32,739 nt of DNA from Streptomyces swartbergensis (GTDB lineage Bacteria > Actinomycetota > Actinomycetes > Streptomycetales > Streptomycetaceae), in contig NZ_NGFN01000036.1 in NCBI RefSeq assembly GCF_002148965.1, forward strand, positions 1 through 32,739. Direction: 5' to 3'. Numbering within the stretch: the first letter of the stretch is position 1; every line of letters begins with the position of its first letter. Shown piece after piece: positions 16,806 to 25,270 of the stretch. The position numbers and the translations under genes were made by a program. The notes below the pieces were generated by a model. The model was not told the origin of the DNA and made no database searches. It was given only the letters and a program-made list of their open reading frames with translations.

Positions 16806-16999
16806 GGAACGGGACCCCTCGGCGGTCGGTGCACGGGCAGGTGGTGGCGGCGTTGCCAGTGGGAGGTGGCGGCTGTCGGCGGGTGTCTTGGCAGCTAAGT
16901 TACGCTGCTGTGAGGCACCCCGGCAGTGCTTTCGTGTGACGATCGTAGGCCCGTGGGGAAGCCCTTGTTGGACGGGCCGAATGCCAGGACGGTGGTAGT
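16806..16999. promoter_or_regulatory. divergent intergenic region
   Basis: 194 bp between the maleylpyruvate-isomerase-family and nitrilase-family genes. TTGGAC at 16968-16973 could be a -35 box for the plus-strand gene, but the following TAGTGT (16996-17001) is too far away at 22 bp and overlaps the start codon. I place no promoter with confidence. Confidence 0.3.
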
Positions 17000-17797
17000 G
17001 TGCGCGCCTCTGTGATCCAGATCGCCGTAGACGAGGGCGAATCGGTCGAATCACGCCGTCGGCGGGTGGCCTCGATGGTCCGGGACCAGGCCGGGGCCGA
17101 TCTCGTCGTCCTGCCGGAGCTGTGGACCACGGGCGCCTTCGCCTACGAGGTGTTCGGGCAGGAGGCCGAGCCGCTCGAAGGGCCGACGTACGAGGCGATG
17201 GCGAAGGCCGCGAGCGACGCCGGTGTGTGGCTGCACGCGGGCTCGATCCCGGAGCGGGATCCTGACGGGCCGCTCTACAACACCTCCCTGGTCTTCTCCC
17301 CTGCCGGCGACCTCGCCGCCGTCTATCGCAAGATCCACCGCTTCGGCTTCGACAAGGGCGAGGCCGTGCTGATGGGCGCGGGTGCCGAGCTGGTGACGGT
17401 TCGTCTGCCGGCGACCACCCTGGGCCTCGGCACCTGTTACGACCTCCGCTTCCCCGAACTCTTCCGCGGTCTCGTCGACGCCGGTGCCGAGACGCTCGTG
17501 GTCCCGGCGGGCTGGCCGGAGCGCCGCCGGTCCCACTGGACGCTGCTGGCTCAGGCGCGGGCGGTCGAGAACCAGTCGTTCGTCATCGCGTGCGGAACGG
17601 CCGGGACGCACGCCGGAGTTCCCCAGGCCGGTCACTCGATCGTGGTCGACCCGTGGGGCGAGGTGCTGGCCGAGGCGGGCGCCGAGGAGGAGGTTCTCAC
17701 GGTGGACTTCGACCCCGGGAAGGTCGCCACCACCCGTGAGCAGTTCCCGGCGCTGAAGGACCGGGTGCTGGGGCTCCAGCCTCCTCGCAGGCCCTGA
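17000..17797 (+). CDS. carbon-nitrogen hydrolase (nitrilase/omega-amidase superfamily)
   Basis: 265 aa cytoplasmic amidohydrolase. The catalytic triad is complete: E40 in LPELW, K111 in YRKIHRF and C146 in GTCYDLRFPE. The length and motifs place it with Nit2/omega-amidase-like or deaminated-glutathione-amidase-like members, which repair dead-end amides, but the substrate is not fixed by sequence. It starts at a GTG (17000) with only a weak purine-rich site (AGGACGG); starting here leaves the beta strand ASVIQIAV intact, as in the family. The gene ends 10 bp from the convergent LURP-one-related gene. Confidence 0.9.
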   Translation: MRASVIQIAVDEGESVESRRRRVASMVRDQAGADLVVLPELWTTGAFAYEVFGQEAEPLEGPTYEAMAKAASDAGVWLHAGSIPERDPDGPLYNTSLVFSPAGDLAAVYRKIHRFGFDKGEAVLMGAGAELVTVRLPATTLGLGTCYDLRFPELFRGLVDAGAETLVVPAGWPERRRSHWTLLAQARAVENQSFVIACGTAGTHAGVPQAGHSIVVDPWGEVLAEAGAEEEVLTVDFDPGKVATTREQFPALKDRVLGLQPPRRP

Positions 17798-17811
17798 GGA
17801 CGCGCCCTCAG
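17794..17811. terminator. small hairpin spanning two convergent stop codons
   Basis: CTGAGG-ACGCGC-CCTCAG, a perfect 6-bp stem. The plus-strand stop (17795-17797) and the minus-strand stop (17808-17810) sit at symmetrical positions in the two arms. It may be a weak bidirectional terminator. Confidence 0.4.
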
Positions 17812-18299
17812 TCCTCCCGCTCCTTCTCCGCCAGGTGGATCACACACACCGCCACCGCGATCAGCAGCGCGGGATCCGCGTCCTCGCGGACGACCTCGAC
17901 GCCATAGGTGTCCCGTACGGTCAGCCACCGCCGGGAGACCACAGCCAGCAGCTCCCCGTCGTACTCGACGGCGAACTCCCGGTCGAGGATCTTGCCGCTG
18001 ACGTCCAGCTCGCTGCCGTCGGCCAGGGACACCCGGTAGTGGTTGCGCAGCAGGGACAGCCGTTTGCGGCGGATCGTCGCCAGCGGCTCGCCACCTCGCT
18101 GGAGCACCATCGTGTCGCGCAGGGCGAGCATCTTCTGGTGGATGTCGACCAGGACGCGCCCCTGGGTGTCCTTCAGCTCCCAGGTGTCCCGCAGGCGCAG
18201 GGCCTTGCCGTCGACGAGGAACACCTTGGAGCCGCGGTCGTCCTCGATCCAGTAGTCGTCGCCGAAGCCGAGGAGCCGGTCGTACACGAGGAATCTCAT
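17808..18299 (-). CDS. LURP-one-related (tubby-like barrel) family protein
   Basis: 163 aa. The opening MRFLVYDRLLGFGDDYWIED, then repeated strand patterns (GSKVFLVDGKALRLRDTWEL, VLVDIHQKMLALRDTMVL, PLATIRRK, ELDVSGKILDREFAVEYDGE, VVSRRWLTVRDTYGVEV), are typical of the LURP-one/scramblase-like beta barrel in bacteria. The C-terminal stretch PALLIAVAVCVIHL is hydrophobic and could be the central helix of the barrel or a membrane contact. The molecular role is not established for bacterial members. Its ATG overlaps the stop of the upstream GlxA-type regulator (ATGA), so the two are coupled. Confidence 0.85.
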   Translation of the reverse strand: MRFLVYDRLLGFGDDYWIEDDRGSKVFLVDGKALRLRDTWELKDTQGRVLVDIHQKMLALRDTMVLQRGGEPLATIRRKRLSLLRNHYRVSLADGSELDVSGKILDREFAVEYDGELLAVVSRRWLTVRDTYGVEVVREDADPALLIAVAVCVIHLAEKERED

Positions 18300-19294
18300 G
18301 ACACCAGGGCTTCCCCGGCGCCCGCTCCGAAACGCCGTCGATAGGCCGACGGGCTGAGCCCGGTCACCCGCCGCAGCCGGTTCCGCAGGTTGGCGGCCGT
18401 GCCGAGGCCGCTGCGGGCCGCCACCACGTCCAGCCGTTCCTCGCCCCGTTCGATCAGCCGGCAGGCCAGCGCCACGCGCTCGCCGGTCAGCCATGCGAGC
18501 GGCGTCGTGCCGAGCTGGGCGCGGAAGCGCCGGTGGAGCGTGGCGGGGCTGACACGCGCGCGTGCGGCCAGGTCCGCCACCGTCAGCGGCTCGCCCAGCC
18601 GCTCCTGCGCCCATTCCAGCAGGGGTGCCAGGGACTCGTCCCGCACGTCCGGCACCGGCCGCTCCACGAACTGCCGCTGCCCGCCGTCCCGGTGCGAGGC
18701 GAACACCAGCCGCCGGGAGACGTGGTTGGCGATCTCGGCGCCGTGGTCCCGGCGCCAGACGTGCAGCCCGAGATCGAGCGCGGCGGCGCTGCCGGCGGCG
18801 GTGAGAAGGTCGCCGTCGTCCACGAACAGCACGTCCGGCTCCAGCAGCACCTTCGGGTGCAGCCGGTGGAAGGAGTCCGCCCAGCGCCAGTGGGTCGCCG
18901 CCCGCCGCCCGTCCAGCAGTCCGGCCTCGGCGAGGGCGAAGGTGCCGGTGCAGAAGCTCATGACCCGGGCGCCACGCGCGTGTGTGCGCCGGATGGCGTC
19001 GAGCACGGCAGGGCCGCGCGGTAGGACGTTGTCCGGCCGGCCGGGCACGACCAGCGTGTCCGCCCGGTCCACGGCGTCCAGGCCCAAGGCGCCCGTGAGC
19101 GTGAAGAAGCCGTGGTTCATCCGGATCTCCGGCGCGGGCGTGCAGAGCGTCACCTCGTACAACGGCCCCGGCAGCCCCAGCTCGGGCCGTGGCAGTCCGA
19201 ACAGTTCGGTGGCCACCCCGACCTCGAAGGGATTGGTGCCCTCGTCGACGATCACGGCGACCTGGTGCGGGCGGTGCGAGGATCCTTGCGGCAT
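18296..19294 (-). CDS. GlxA-type AraC-family transcriptional regulator (DJ-1/PfpI domain)
   Basis: 332 aa. The N-terminal half (about 10-185) is a DJ-1/PfpI amidotransferase-like sensor, with VAVIVDEGTNPFEVGVATELFG, DTLVVPGRP and the nucleophile-elbow segment VMSFCTGTFALAEAGLLDGR followed by TTHW-like ATHWRW. The C-terminal AraC HTH pair (about 215-325) has LTVADLAARARVSPATLHRRF and LDVVAARSGLGTAANLRNRLRR. It is divergent from the cupin gene and coupled to the LURP-one-related gene. The ATG at 19294 has no clear ribosome site. The natural ligand is unknown. Confidence 0.9.
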   Translation of the reverse strand: MPQGSSHRPHQVAVIVDEGTNPFEVGVATELFGLPRPELGLPGPLYEVTLCTPAPEIRMNHGFFTLTGALGLDAVDRADTLVVPGRPDNVLPRGPAVLDAIRRTHARGARVMSFCTGTFALAEAGLLDGRRAATHWRWADSFHRLHPKVLLEPDVLFVDDGDLLTAAGSAAALDLGLHVWRRDHGAEIANHVSRRLVFASHRDGGQRQFVERPVPDVRDESLAPLLEWAQERLGEPLTVADLAARARVSPATLHRRFRAQLGTTPLAWLTGERVALACRLIERGEERLDVVAARSGLGTAANLRNRLRRVTGLSPSAYRRRFGAGAGEALVS

Positions 19295-19302
19295 GTGCGA
19301 TT

Positions 19303-19320
19303 TCTAGCACTCGTGCGAGA
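19303..19320. promoter_or_regulatory. candidate operator between regulator and cupin genes
   Basis: TCTAGCAC and GTGCGAGA form 8-bp inverted arms with one mismatch around TC. It lies in the 52-bp gap between the divergent GlxA-type regulator and cupin start codons, so a bound protein would affect both. Confidence 0.45.
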
Positions 19321-19346
19321 CGCACGGCACCCCAGAAGATTCCCTC

Positions 19347-19772
19347 ATGACCCAGGAACCCGTCTCCCTCGCCCATGCCCTGGCCTCCTTCTCGGAGCAG
19401 TGGAGCCCGCGCATCGTCACCGCCGTCAACGACTACGACGTCCGTATCGCCAAGGTCGAGGGCGAGCACGTCTGGCACGTTCACGACCACACCGACGAGT
19501 TCTTCCTCGTCCTCGACGGCGAACTCCACATCGGACTGCGGGAACCGGCCGGTGAGCGCACGGTCGTGCTCCCCAAGGGCAGCGTCTTCACCGTCCCGCG
19601 CGGCACCGAGCACAAGCCCTACGCGCCCGTCCCGACCGCGATCCTCCTGTTCGAACCCACCGGCACCCTCACGGTCGGCGACCGCCACGACGACGTGCCC
19701 GAGCACGTGGACGCGACGACCGGCCACGCGCTGGACCGGCTGTCAGTGCCGGATGACACCCTGGACGCATGA
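19347..19772 (+). CDS. cupin domain protein
   Basis: 141 aa single-cupin protein. The two cupin motifs are visible: HVWHVHDHTDEFFLVLDGEL (about 42-61, with the His/His/Glu metal ligands) and GSVFTVPRGTEHKPYA (about 78-93, with the last His). This kind of small cupin usually binds a divalent metal; the reaction is unknown. Its stop overlaps the start of the thioredoxin/NHL gene by 4 bp, and it is transcribed away from a GlxA-type regulator. The ATG at 19347 has no clear ribosome site. Confidence 0.88.
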   Translation: MTQEPVSLAHALASFSEQWSPRIVTAVNDYDVRIAKVEGEHVWHVHDHTDEFFLVLDGELHIGLREPAGERTVVLPKGSVFTVPRGTEHKPYAPVPTAILLFEPTGTLTVGDRHDDVPEHVDATTGHALDRLSVPDDTLDA

Positions 19773-21586
19773 ACCACTCCGCACCCCGACGGGCCCGTGT
19801 CCGCGCCCCCGAGCTGACCGGCAAGGGCGGCTGGCTGAACACGGGCGGGCAGCAGTACACGCTCGCCGACCTGCGTGGACGCATCGTCATCCTCGATTTC
19901 TGGACGTTCTGCTGCATCAACTGCCTGCATGTTCTGGACGAGCTGCGCGAGTTGGAGGAGAAGCACCGGGACACGGTCGTGGTCATCGGGGTGCACTCGC
20001 CGAAGTTCGTGCACGAGGCCGAGCACCGGGCGGTGGTGGACGCCGTCGAGCGGTACGGCGTGGAGCACCCGGTGCTCGACGACCCGGAGCTGGCCACGTG
20101 GAAGCAGTACGCCGTGCGGGCCTGGCCGACGCTCGTCGTGATCGACCCCGAGGGGTACGTCGTCGCCCAGCACGCCGGCGAGGGGCATGCGCACGCCATC
20201 GAGCGGCTGGTCGCGGAGCTGGAGACCGAGCACGAGGCCAAGGGGACGCTGCGGCGAGGGGACGGGCCGTACGTGGCGCCGGAGCCGGAGCCGACGGTGC
20301 TGCGGTTCCCGGGGAAGGCGCTGCTGCTGCCGTCCGGGAACTTCCTGGTCAGCGACACCACCCGGCATCAGCTGGTGGAACTCGCGGAGGACGGGGAGAG
20401 CGTGGTGCGGAGGATCGGTTCCGGTGCGCGCGGGTTCGCCGACGGACCGGCGGACACGGCCACCTTCAACGAGCCGCAGGGGCTCGCCCTGCTCGACGAC
20501 GGGTCCGTGGTCGTCGCCGACGCCGTCAACCACGCCCTGCGGCGGCTGGAACTCACCACCGGCGAGGTGACCACCCTCGCCGGCACGGGCCGGCAGTGGT
20601 GGCAGGGCTCACCCACCTCGGGCCCGGCCCGCGAGGTCGACCTCTCGTCCCCGTGGGACGTCGCCCTGTGGCAGGGCAAGGTCTGGATCGCCATGGCCGG
20701 CGTCCACCAGCTGTGGGCGTACGACCCGGCCGAGGGCACGGTCGCGGTCGCGGCCGGGACGACGAACGAGGGGCTGGTGGACGGCCCGGGGGCCGAGGCC
20801 TGGTTCGCGCAGCCGTCGGGGCTTGCCGCGACACCGGAGAGGCTCTGGCTCGCCGACTCCGAGACCTCCGCCCTGCGCTGGGTGGATCCGGACGGCTCCG
20901 TCCACACCGCCGTCGGCACCGGCCTGTTCGACTTCGGCCACCGGGACGGCGCCGCCGAACAGGCCCTGCTCCAGCACCCGCTGGGCGTCACGGCCCTGCC
21001 GGACGGCTCGGTCGCGGTCAGCGACACCTACAACCACGCCCTGCGGCGCTACGACCCCGCGACCGGCGAGGTCACCACCCTGGCCACGGACCTGCGCGAG
21101 CCCAGTGACGCGGTGCTCGCCGGCCACGACATCGTGGTCGTGGAGTCGGCCCACCACCGGCTGACCCGGCTGCGGCTGCCGGAGGAGGCGGTGAAGGTGC
21201 CCGAGGTCGCCCACCGTACGCAGCGGGAGGCCACCGAAGTCGCCCCCGGGCGGCTCCGGTTGGACGTGGTCTTCCAGGCCCCGGCGGGCCAGAAGCTGGA
21301 CACCAGGTACGGCCCCTCCACCCGCCTGCTCGTCTCCTCCACCCCGCCGGAGCTGCTGATCGACGGCGAGGGCGCGGGAACCGAGCTGTCCCGCGCCCTC
21401 GAACTCGACCCCTCCGTGCCGGAGGGTGTGCTGCACGTCTCCGCGATGGCCGCCTCCTGCGACGACGACCCCGACAACGAGTACCCGGCCTGTCACGTCC
21501 ACCAGCAGGACTGGGGCGTGCCGGTCCGTCTCACCGGGTCGGGGACGGACCGGCTGCCCCTGGTCCTTGCCGGGATGGACACCTGA
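19769..21586 (+). CDS. thioredoxin-like/NHL-repeat protein (NHLRC2 type)
   Basis: 605 aa, close to the architecture of eukaryotic NHLRC2. An N-terminal thioredoxin fold (about 20-150) carries C49-I-N-C52 preceded by another Cys (C48), with RAWPTLVVIDPEG as the cis-Pro strand. Residues about 170-470 are NHL-type beta-propeller repeats, with recurring phrases such as FNEPQGLALLDDGSVVVADAVNHALRRL and QHPLGVTALPDGSVAVSDTYNHALRRY. The C-terminal part (about 480-605) is a beta-sandwich region. No signal peptide is visible, so it should act in the cytoplasm. It is coupled to the cupin gene. Partner proteins are unknown. Confidence 0.9.
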   Translation: MNHSAPRRARVRAPELTGKGGWLNTGGQQYTLADLRGRIVILDFWTFCCINCLHVLDELRELEEKHRDTVVVIGVHSPKFVHEAEHRAVVDAVERYGVEHPVLDDPELATWKQYAVRAWPTLVVIDPEGYVVAQHAGEGHAHAIERLVAELETEHEAKGTLRRGDGPYVAPEPEPTVLRFPGKALLLPSGNFLVSDTTRHQLVELAEDGESVVRRIGSGARGFADGPADTATFNEPQGLALLDDGSVVVADAVNHALRRLELTTGEVTTLAGTGRQWWQGSPTSGPAREVDLSSPWDVALWQGKVWIAMAGVHQLWAYDPAEGTVAVAAGTTNEGLVDGPGAEAWFAQPSGLAATPERLWLADSETSALRWVDPDGSVHTAVGTGLFDFGHRDGAAEQALLQHPLGVTALPDGSVAVSDTYNHALRRYDPATGEVTTLATDLREPSDAVLAGHDIVVVESAHHRLTRLRLPEEAVKVPEVAHRTQREATEVAPGRLRLDVVFQAPAGQKLDTRYGPSTRLLVSSTPPELLIDGEGAGTELSRALELDPSVPEGVLHVSAMAASCDDDPDNEYPACHVHQQDWGVPVRLTGSGTDRLPLVLAGMDT

Positions 21587-21598
21587 TCCGGGCGGGAG

Positions 21599-21847
21599 TC
21601 ACACTCCGTAACCGTCGCTGTAGCCGTCGCGCGTGTGGCGCCGTCCGTCGTCCACGACCGGCGTCGTGGGTGGCACCACCACGCGCCGGCGCCTGGCGAT
21701 GCTGCTGAACGTCGTGACGCCGATCAGTCCGACGATCATCAGGATGATGCCGACGAGGTCGAGGTTGACCCCCTGCATGTCCCAGTCGGTCGCGAACGTG
21801 AGGATGGCTCCCACGGCGATGAGGATGATGCATCCGCCGAGGCCCAT
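21599..21847 (-). CDS. small membrane protein, DUF6458-like
   Basis: 82 aa. It starts MGLGGCIILIAVGAILTFAT and has two hydrophobic helices (about 4-22 and 30-48) joined by a short DWDMQGVNLDLVG loop, then a basic RRRR stretch and a polar tail. The first line is characteristic of the small actinobacterial DUF6458 family, whose function is unknown. GGGAGGCGA lies about 6 nt before the ATG. It follows the aminopeptidase on the same strand by 86 bp and converges on the NHLRC2-type gene with a 12-bp gap. Confidence 0.85.
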   Translation of the reverse strand: MGLGGCIILIAVGAILTFATDWDMQGVNLDLVGIILMIVGLIGVTTFSSIARRRRVVVPPTTPVVDDGRRHTRDGYSDGYGV

Positions 21848-21933
21848 GTGTGTCGCCTCCCTGTACGGTCCGGTCGTTCCGGTCCGCACACCGGGTACCC
21901 CCGAGGGGAACACCCATGCGGTGACGGCCCGTT

Positions 21934-23232
21934 CTACCTCTCCAGGAAAGCCGTCAGCGCGTTCGCCAGGAGGAACGGGTCGTCGGCTCCGCACAGTTCG
22001 CGGACGCTGTGCATCGACAGGATGGCCACGCCGATGTCGACCGTCCTGATGCCGTGCCGGGCGGCGGTGATCGGGCCGATCGTGGTGCCGCAGGGCATGG
22101 AGTTGTTGGAGACGAAGGACTGGAAGGGCACGTCGGCCGCCTCGCAGGCCGCCGTGAACTCGGCGCGGCCCGAACCGTCCGTGGCGTAGCGGTTGTTGAC
22201 GTTGACCTTGAGGATCGGGCCGCCGTTGACGCGCGGGTGGTGCGTCGGGTCGTGCCGCTCCGCGTAGTTGGGGTGGACGGCGTGGCCGGTGTCGGAGGAC
22301 AGGCAGACCGTGCCGGCGAAGGCGCGGGCCCGGTCCTCGTAGGAGCCGCCGCGGGCGAACACCGAGCGCTCCAGTACGTTGCCGAGCAGCGGTCCGTCCG
22401 CGCCCGTGTCCGACTGGGAGCCGTTCTCCTCGTGGTCGAAGGCGGCCAGGACCGGGATGGAGGCCGGCTCGGACGCGCCGGAGGCCACGGCCGCGAGGGC
22501 CGCCGTGCCGGCGTGTACGGACAGCAGGTTGTCCATGCGCGGGCCGGCCAGCAGTTCGCGGTCGCGGCCCAGGTAGGCGGGCGGTTCCACGGAGTGCGTC
22601 ATCAGGTCCCAGCCGGTGACCTCGCCCGCGGGGATGCCGGCCGTCTCCTCCAGGAAGGCGATCAGGTCGCCGTCACGCACGTCGTTGCCCACGCCCCAGA
22701 CCGGCTGCATGTGCCGCTGCTTGTCGAGCTTGAGGCCGTCGGCCGTCACCGAGCGGTCCAGGTGGATGGCGAGCTGCGGGACGCGCAGCAGCGGGCGGTC
22801 GACGTTGACCAGGCGCGTCGAGCCGTCGCGCAGGGTCAGCCGGCCCGCGAGGCCCAGGTCGCGGTCCAGCCAGGAGTTGAGCAGCGGTCCGCCGTAGATC
22901 TCCACGGCCACCTGGCGCCAGCCGTGCGCCCCGCTGTCGGGGAGCGGCTTGACGCGCAGGTTGGGGGAGTCGGTGTGGGCGCCGACGATCCGGAACGGCG
23001 TGTGCGGTGCGGCGCCCTCCGGCACGTACCAGGCGACGATCGCGCCGCCGCGCAGTACGTACTTGCCGCCTTTCGTCCCGTCCCAGGCGTCCGTCTCCGC
23101 GACCTGCCTGAAGCCTGCCTTCTCCAGCCGTTCGGCGGCTGTGGCCACGGCGTGGTACGGCGATGGGCTCGCCGCCAGGAAGGTCATGAGGTCGTCGGTG
23201 TGGCCGCGGTCGAAGCGGGCTGGTTCGCTCAT
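21934..23232 (-). CDS. M18-family aminopeptidase
   Basis: 432 aa, the usual length for M18 zinc aminopeptidases, which release acidic or other N-terminal residues from peptides in the cytoplasm. Family landmarks include FLAASPSPYHAV, IVGAHTDSPNLRVKP (metal His and Asp region), GGPLLNSWLDRDLGLAG, AAFDHEENGS (catalytic and metal Glu), SSDTGHAVHPNYAERHDP and FVSNNSMPCGTTIGPI (last metal region). No signal peptide is seen. A hairpin precedes the gene and separates it from the upstream acyl-CoA dehydrogenase. Confidence 0.93.
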   Translation of the reverse strand: MSEPARFDRGHTDDLMTFLAASPSPYHAVATAAERLEKAGFRQVAETDAWDGTKGGKYVLRGGAIVAWYVPEGAAPHTPFRIVGAHTDSPNLRVKPLPDSGAHGWRQVAVEIYGGPLLNSWLDRDLGLAGRLTLRDGSTRLVNVDRPLLRVPQLAIHLDRSVTADGLKLDKQRHMQPVWGVGNDVRDGDLIAFLEETAGIPAGEVTGWDLMTHSVEPPAYLGRDRELLAGPRMDNLLSVHAGTAALAAVASGASEPASIPVLAAFDHEENGSQSDTGADGPLLGNVLERSVFARGGSYEDRARAFAGTVCLSSDTGHAVHPNYAERHDPTHHPRVNGGPILKVNVNNRYATDGSGRAEFTAACEAADVPFQSFVSNNSMPCGTTIGPITAARHGIRTVDIGVAILSMHSVRELCGADDPFLLANALTAFLER

Positions 23233-23253
23233 GGGTTCAACCTTAACGACGGA

Positions 23254-23290
23254 CGAGGGCCCGTTCCCCGGGTAGGGGAACAGGCCCTCG
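23254..23290 (-). terminator. terminator after the acyl-CoA dehydrogenase gene
   Basis: CGAGGGCCCGTTCCCC (23254-23269) pairs with GGGGAACAGGCCCTCG (23275-23290), a 16-bp stem with one C-A mismatch and a 5-nt loop, 20 bp past the stop codon. Confidence 0.85.
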
Positions 23291-23309
23291 CACAGAGGAC
23301 TCGGTGGGT

Positions 23310-25136
23310 CTAGAACGCGGCCTCGTCCAGCTCCATCAGGTCCAGCTCGACACCCTCGGCGACCTTGCGGGCCAGGGTGACGCCGGGCAGGACGTTGGCG
23401 GCGAAGAACTTGGCCGCGGCGATCTTGCCGGTGTAGAAGGCCTTGTCCTTGGCGGAGGCGGTCTCCAGCTTCTCGGCGGCGATCGCGGCGCCCTTGAGCA
23501 GCAGGTAGCCGACGACGACGTCACCGGAGGCCATCAGCAGGCGGGTGGTGTTCAGCCCGACCTTGTAGATGTTCTTGACGTCCTGCTCGGTGGCCGCGAG
23601 GTCGGTGAGCATCAGGCCGACGATGGCCTCCAGCTCGACGGCGGCCTTGGCGAGGTGCTCGCGGGCACCGGCCAGCTCCTCGCCGCCCGTGCCGAGGGCC
23701 AGGAACTTCTTGATGTCCTCGGCGAGGGAGTTCAGCGCGGCGCCCTGGTTGCGGACGATCTTCCGGAAGAAGAAGTCCTGGCCCTGGATCGCCGTGGTGC
23801 CCTCGTAGAGGGTGTCGATCTTGGAGTCCCGGATGTACTGCTCGATCGGGTACTCCTGGAGGAAGCCGGAGCCGCCGAACGTCTGGAGCGACTGGGCGAG
23901 CAGCTCGTAGCCCTTCTCGGAGCCGTAGCCCTTGACGATGGGCAGGAGCAGGTCGTTCAGCGCGTGCTCGGTGGCGGCGTCCTCGCCGGCGGCCTCCTTG
24001 ATCTGGATCGCGTCCTGGATCGAGGCGGTGTACATCACCAGGGCGCGCATGCCCTCCGCGTACGCCTTCTGCGTGATCAGCGAGCGGCGGACGTCCGGGT
24101 GGTGGGTGATGGTGACCTTCGGCGCGGTCTTGTCCATGAAGTTCGCCAGGTCCGGGCCCTGGACGCGCTCCTTGGCGTACTCCAGCGCGTTCAGGTAGCC
24201 CGTGGACAGCGTGGAGATCGCCTTCGTGCCGACCATCATGCGGGCGAACTCGATGATGCGGAACATCTGGCGGATGCCGTCGTGCTTGTCGCCGATCAGC
24301 CAGCCCTTGGCGGGGTGCCGGTCGCCGAAGGTCATCTCGCAGGTGTTGGAGGCCTTCAGGCCCATCTTGTGCTCGACGTTCGTGGCGTAGACGCCGTTGC
24401 GCTCGCCCAGCTCGCCGGTCTCGAAGTCGAAGAGGTACTTCGGGACGAGGAAGAGGGACAGGCCCTTGGTGCCGGGGCCGGCGCCCTCGGGGCGGGCCAG
24501 GACGTAGTGGAGGATGTTCTCCGACATGTCGTGCTCACCGGACGTGATGAAGCGCTTCACGCCCTCGATGTGCCAGGAGCCGTCCTCCTGCTGCACGGCC
24601 TTGGTGCGGCCGGCGCCCACGTCGGAGCCCGCGTCGGGCTCGGTGAGCACCATCGTGGAGCCCCACTGCTTCTCCGTGGCGATCTTGGCTATGTGCTTCT
24701 GGACCTCGTTGCCCTCCTCGAAGAGGATGCCGGCGAAGGCCGGGCCCGAGGAGTACATCCACACGGCCGGGTTGGCGCCCAGGATCAGCTCGGCGTACGC
24801 CCAGATCAGGGAGCGGGGCGCGGTGGTGCCGCCGATCTCCTCGGGCAGGCCGAGGCGCCAGTACTCGGAGTCCATGAAGGCCTGGTAGCTCTTCTTGAAG
24901 GACGCGGGGACCGGCGCGGTGTTGGTCTCCGGGTCGAAGACCGGCGGGTTGCGGTCGGCGTCGATGAAGGACTCGGCCAGCTCGTTCTCCGAGAGGCGCG
25001 TCAGCTCCTCCAGGATGCTCTTCGCGGTCTCGACGTCCATCTCCTCGAACGGCCCGGTGCCGTACACCTTGTCGCGCCCGAGTACTTCGAAGAGGTTGAA
25101 CTCGATGTCGCGGAGATTCGACTTGTAGTGCCCCAT
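23310..25136 (-). CDS. acyl-CoA dehydrogenase, long form with extra C-terminal domain
   Basis: 608 aa FAD enzyme, longer than the 380-400 aa classical form; it matches the 600-aa actinobacterial FadE type with extended N and C termini. Landmarks are [28 protein letters not shown], the FAD/substrate strand [26 protein letters not shown] and the catalytic glutamate in [18 protein letters not shown]-terminal helical extension (about 480-608) ends [27 protein letters not shown]. It should catalyse the first step of beta-oxidation, chain length unknown. The ATG at 25136 begins [20 protein letters not shown], the standard N-terminus of the family. It appears monocistronic. Confidence 0.92.
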   Translation of the reverse strand: MGHYKSNLRDIEFNLFEVLGRDKVYGTGPFEEMDVETAKSILEELTRLSENELAESFIDADRNPPVFDPETNTAPVPASFKKSYQAFMDSEYWRLGLPEEIGGTTAPRSLIWAYAELILGANPAVWMYSSGPAFAGILFEEGNEVQKHIAKIATEKQWGSTMVLTEPDAGSDVGAGRTKAVQQEDGSWHIEGVKRFITSGEHDMSENILHYVLARPEGAGPGTKGLSLFLVPKYLFDFETGELGERNGVYATNVEHKMGLKASNTCEMTFGDRHPAKGWLIGDKHDGIRQMFRIIEFARMMVGTKAISTLSTGYLNALEYAKERVQGPDLANFMDKTAPKVTITHHPDVRRSLITQKAYAEGMRALVMYTASIQDAIQIKEAAGEDAATEHALNDLLLPIVKGYGSEKGYELLAQSLQTFGGSGFLQEYPIEQYIRDSKIDTLYEGTTAIQGQDFFFRKIVRNQGAALNSLAEDIKKFLALGTGGEELAGAREHLAKAAVELEAIVGLMLTDLAATEQDVKNIYKVGLNTTRLLMASGDVVVGYLLLKGAAIAAEKLETASAKDKAFYTGKIAAAKFFAANVLPGVTLARKVAEGVELDLMELDEAAF

Positions 25137-25223
25137 GGCGACGGCTCCCGGCTCCCTAGAGAGATCGGCGAGGCACTGGATCCTCGCGCTAGTTCACGTA
25201 CCAACAAGTAGCTACGATGATGC

Positions 25224-25236
25224 TACCCGCCAGTAA
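25224..25236 (-). promoter_or_regulatory. possible fatty-acid regulator site upstream of acyl-CoA dehydrogenase
   Basis: The minus-strand sequence TTACTGGCGGGTA lies about 90 bp upstream of the start codon. Its TAC...GTA symmetry and GGCGGGTA core resemble motifs that I associate with TetR-type fatty-acid-degradation repressors in Actinobacteria. This is a resemblance from memory only. Confidence 0.25.
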
Positions 25237-25270
25237 TAAGGCGCAACCCCATCCGGTCATCTGTGACAGG

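Noticed and set aside
22009..25211. Long plus-strand open frames opposite the aminopeptidase and the acyl-CoA dehydrogenase
   Set aside because: Both lie over clear minus-strand enzymes, lack ribosome sites and have no family motifs.
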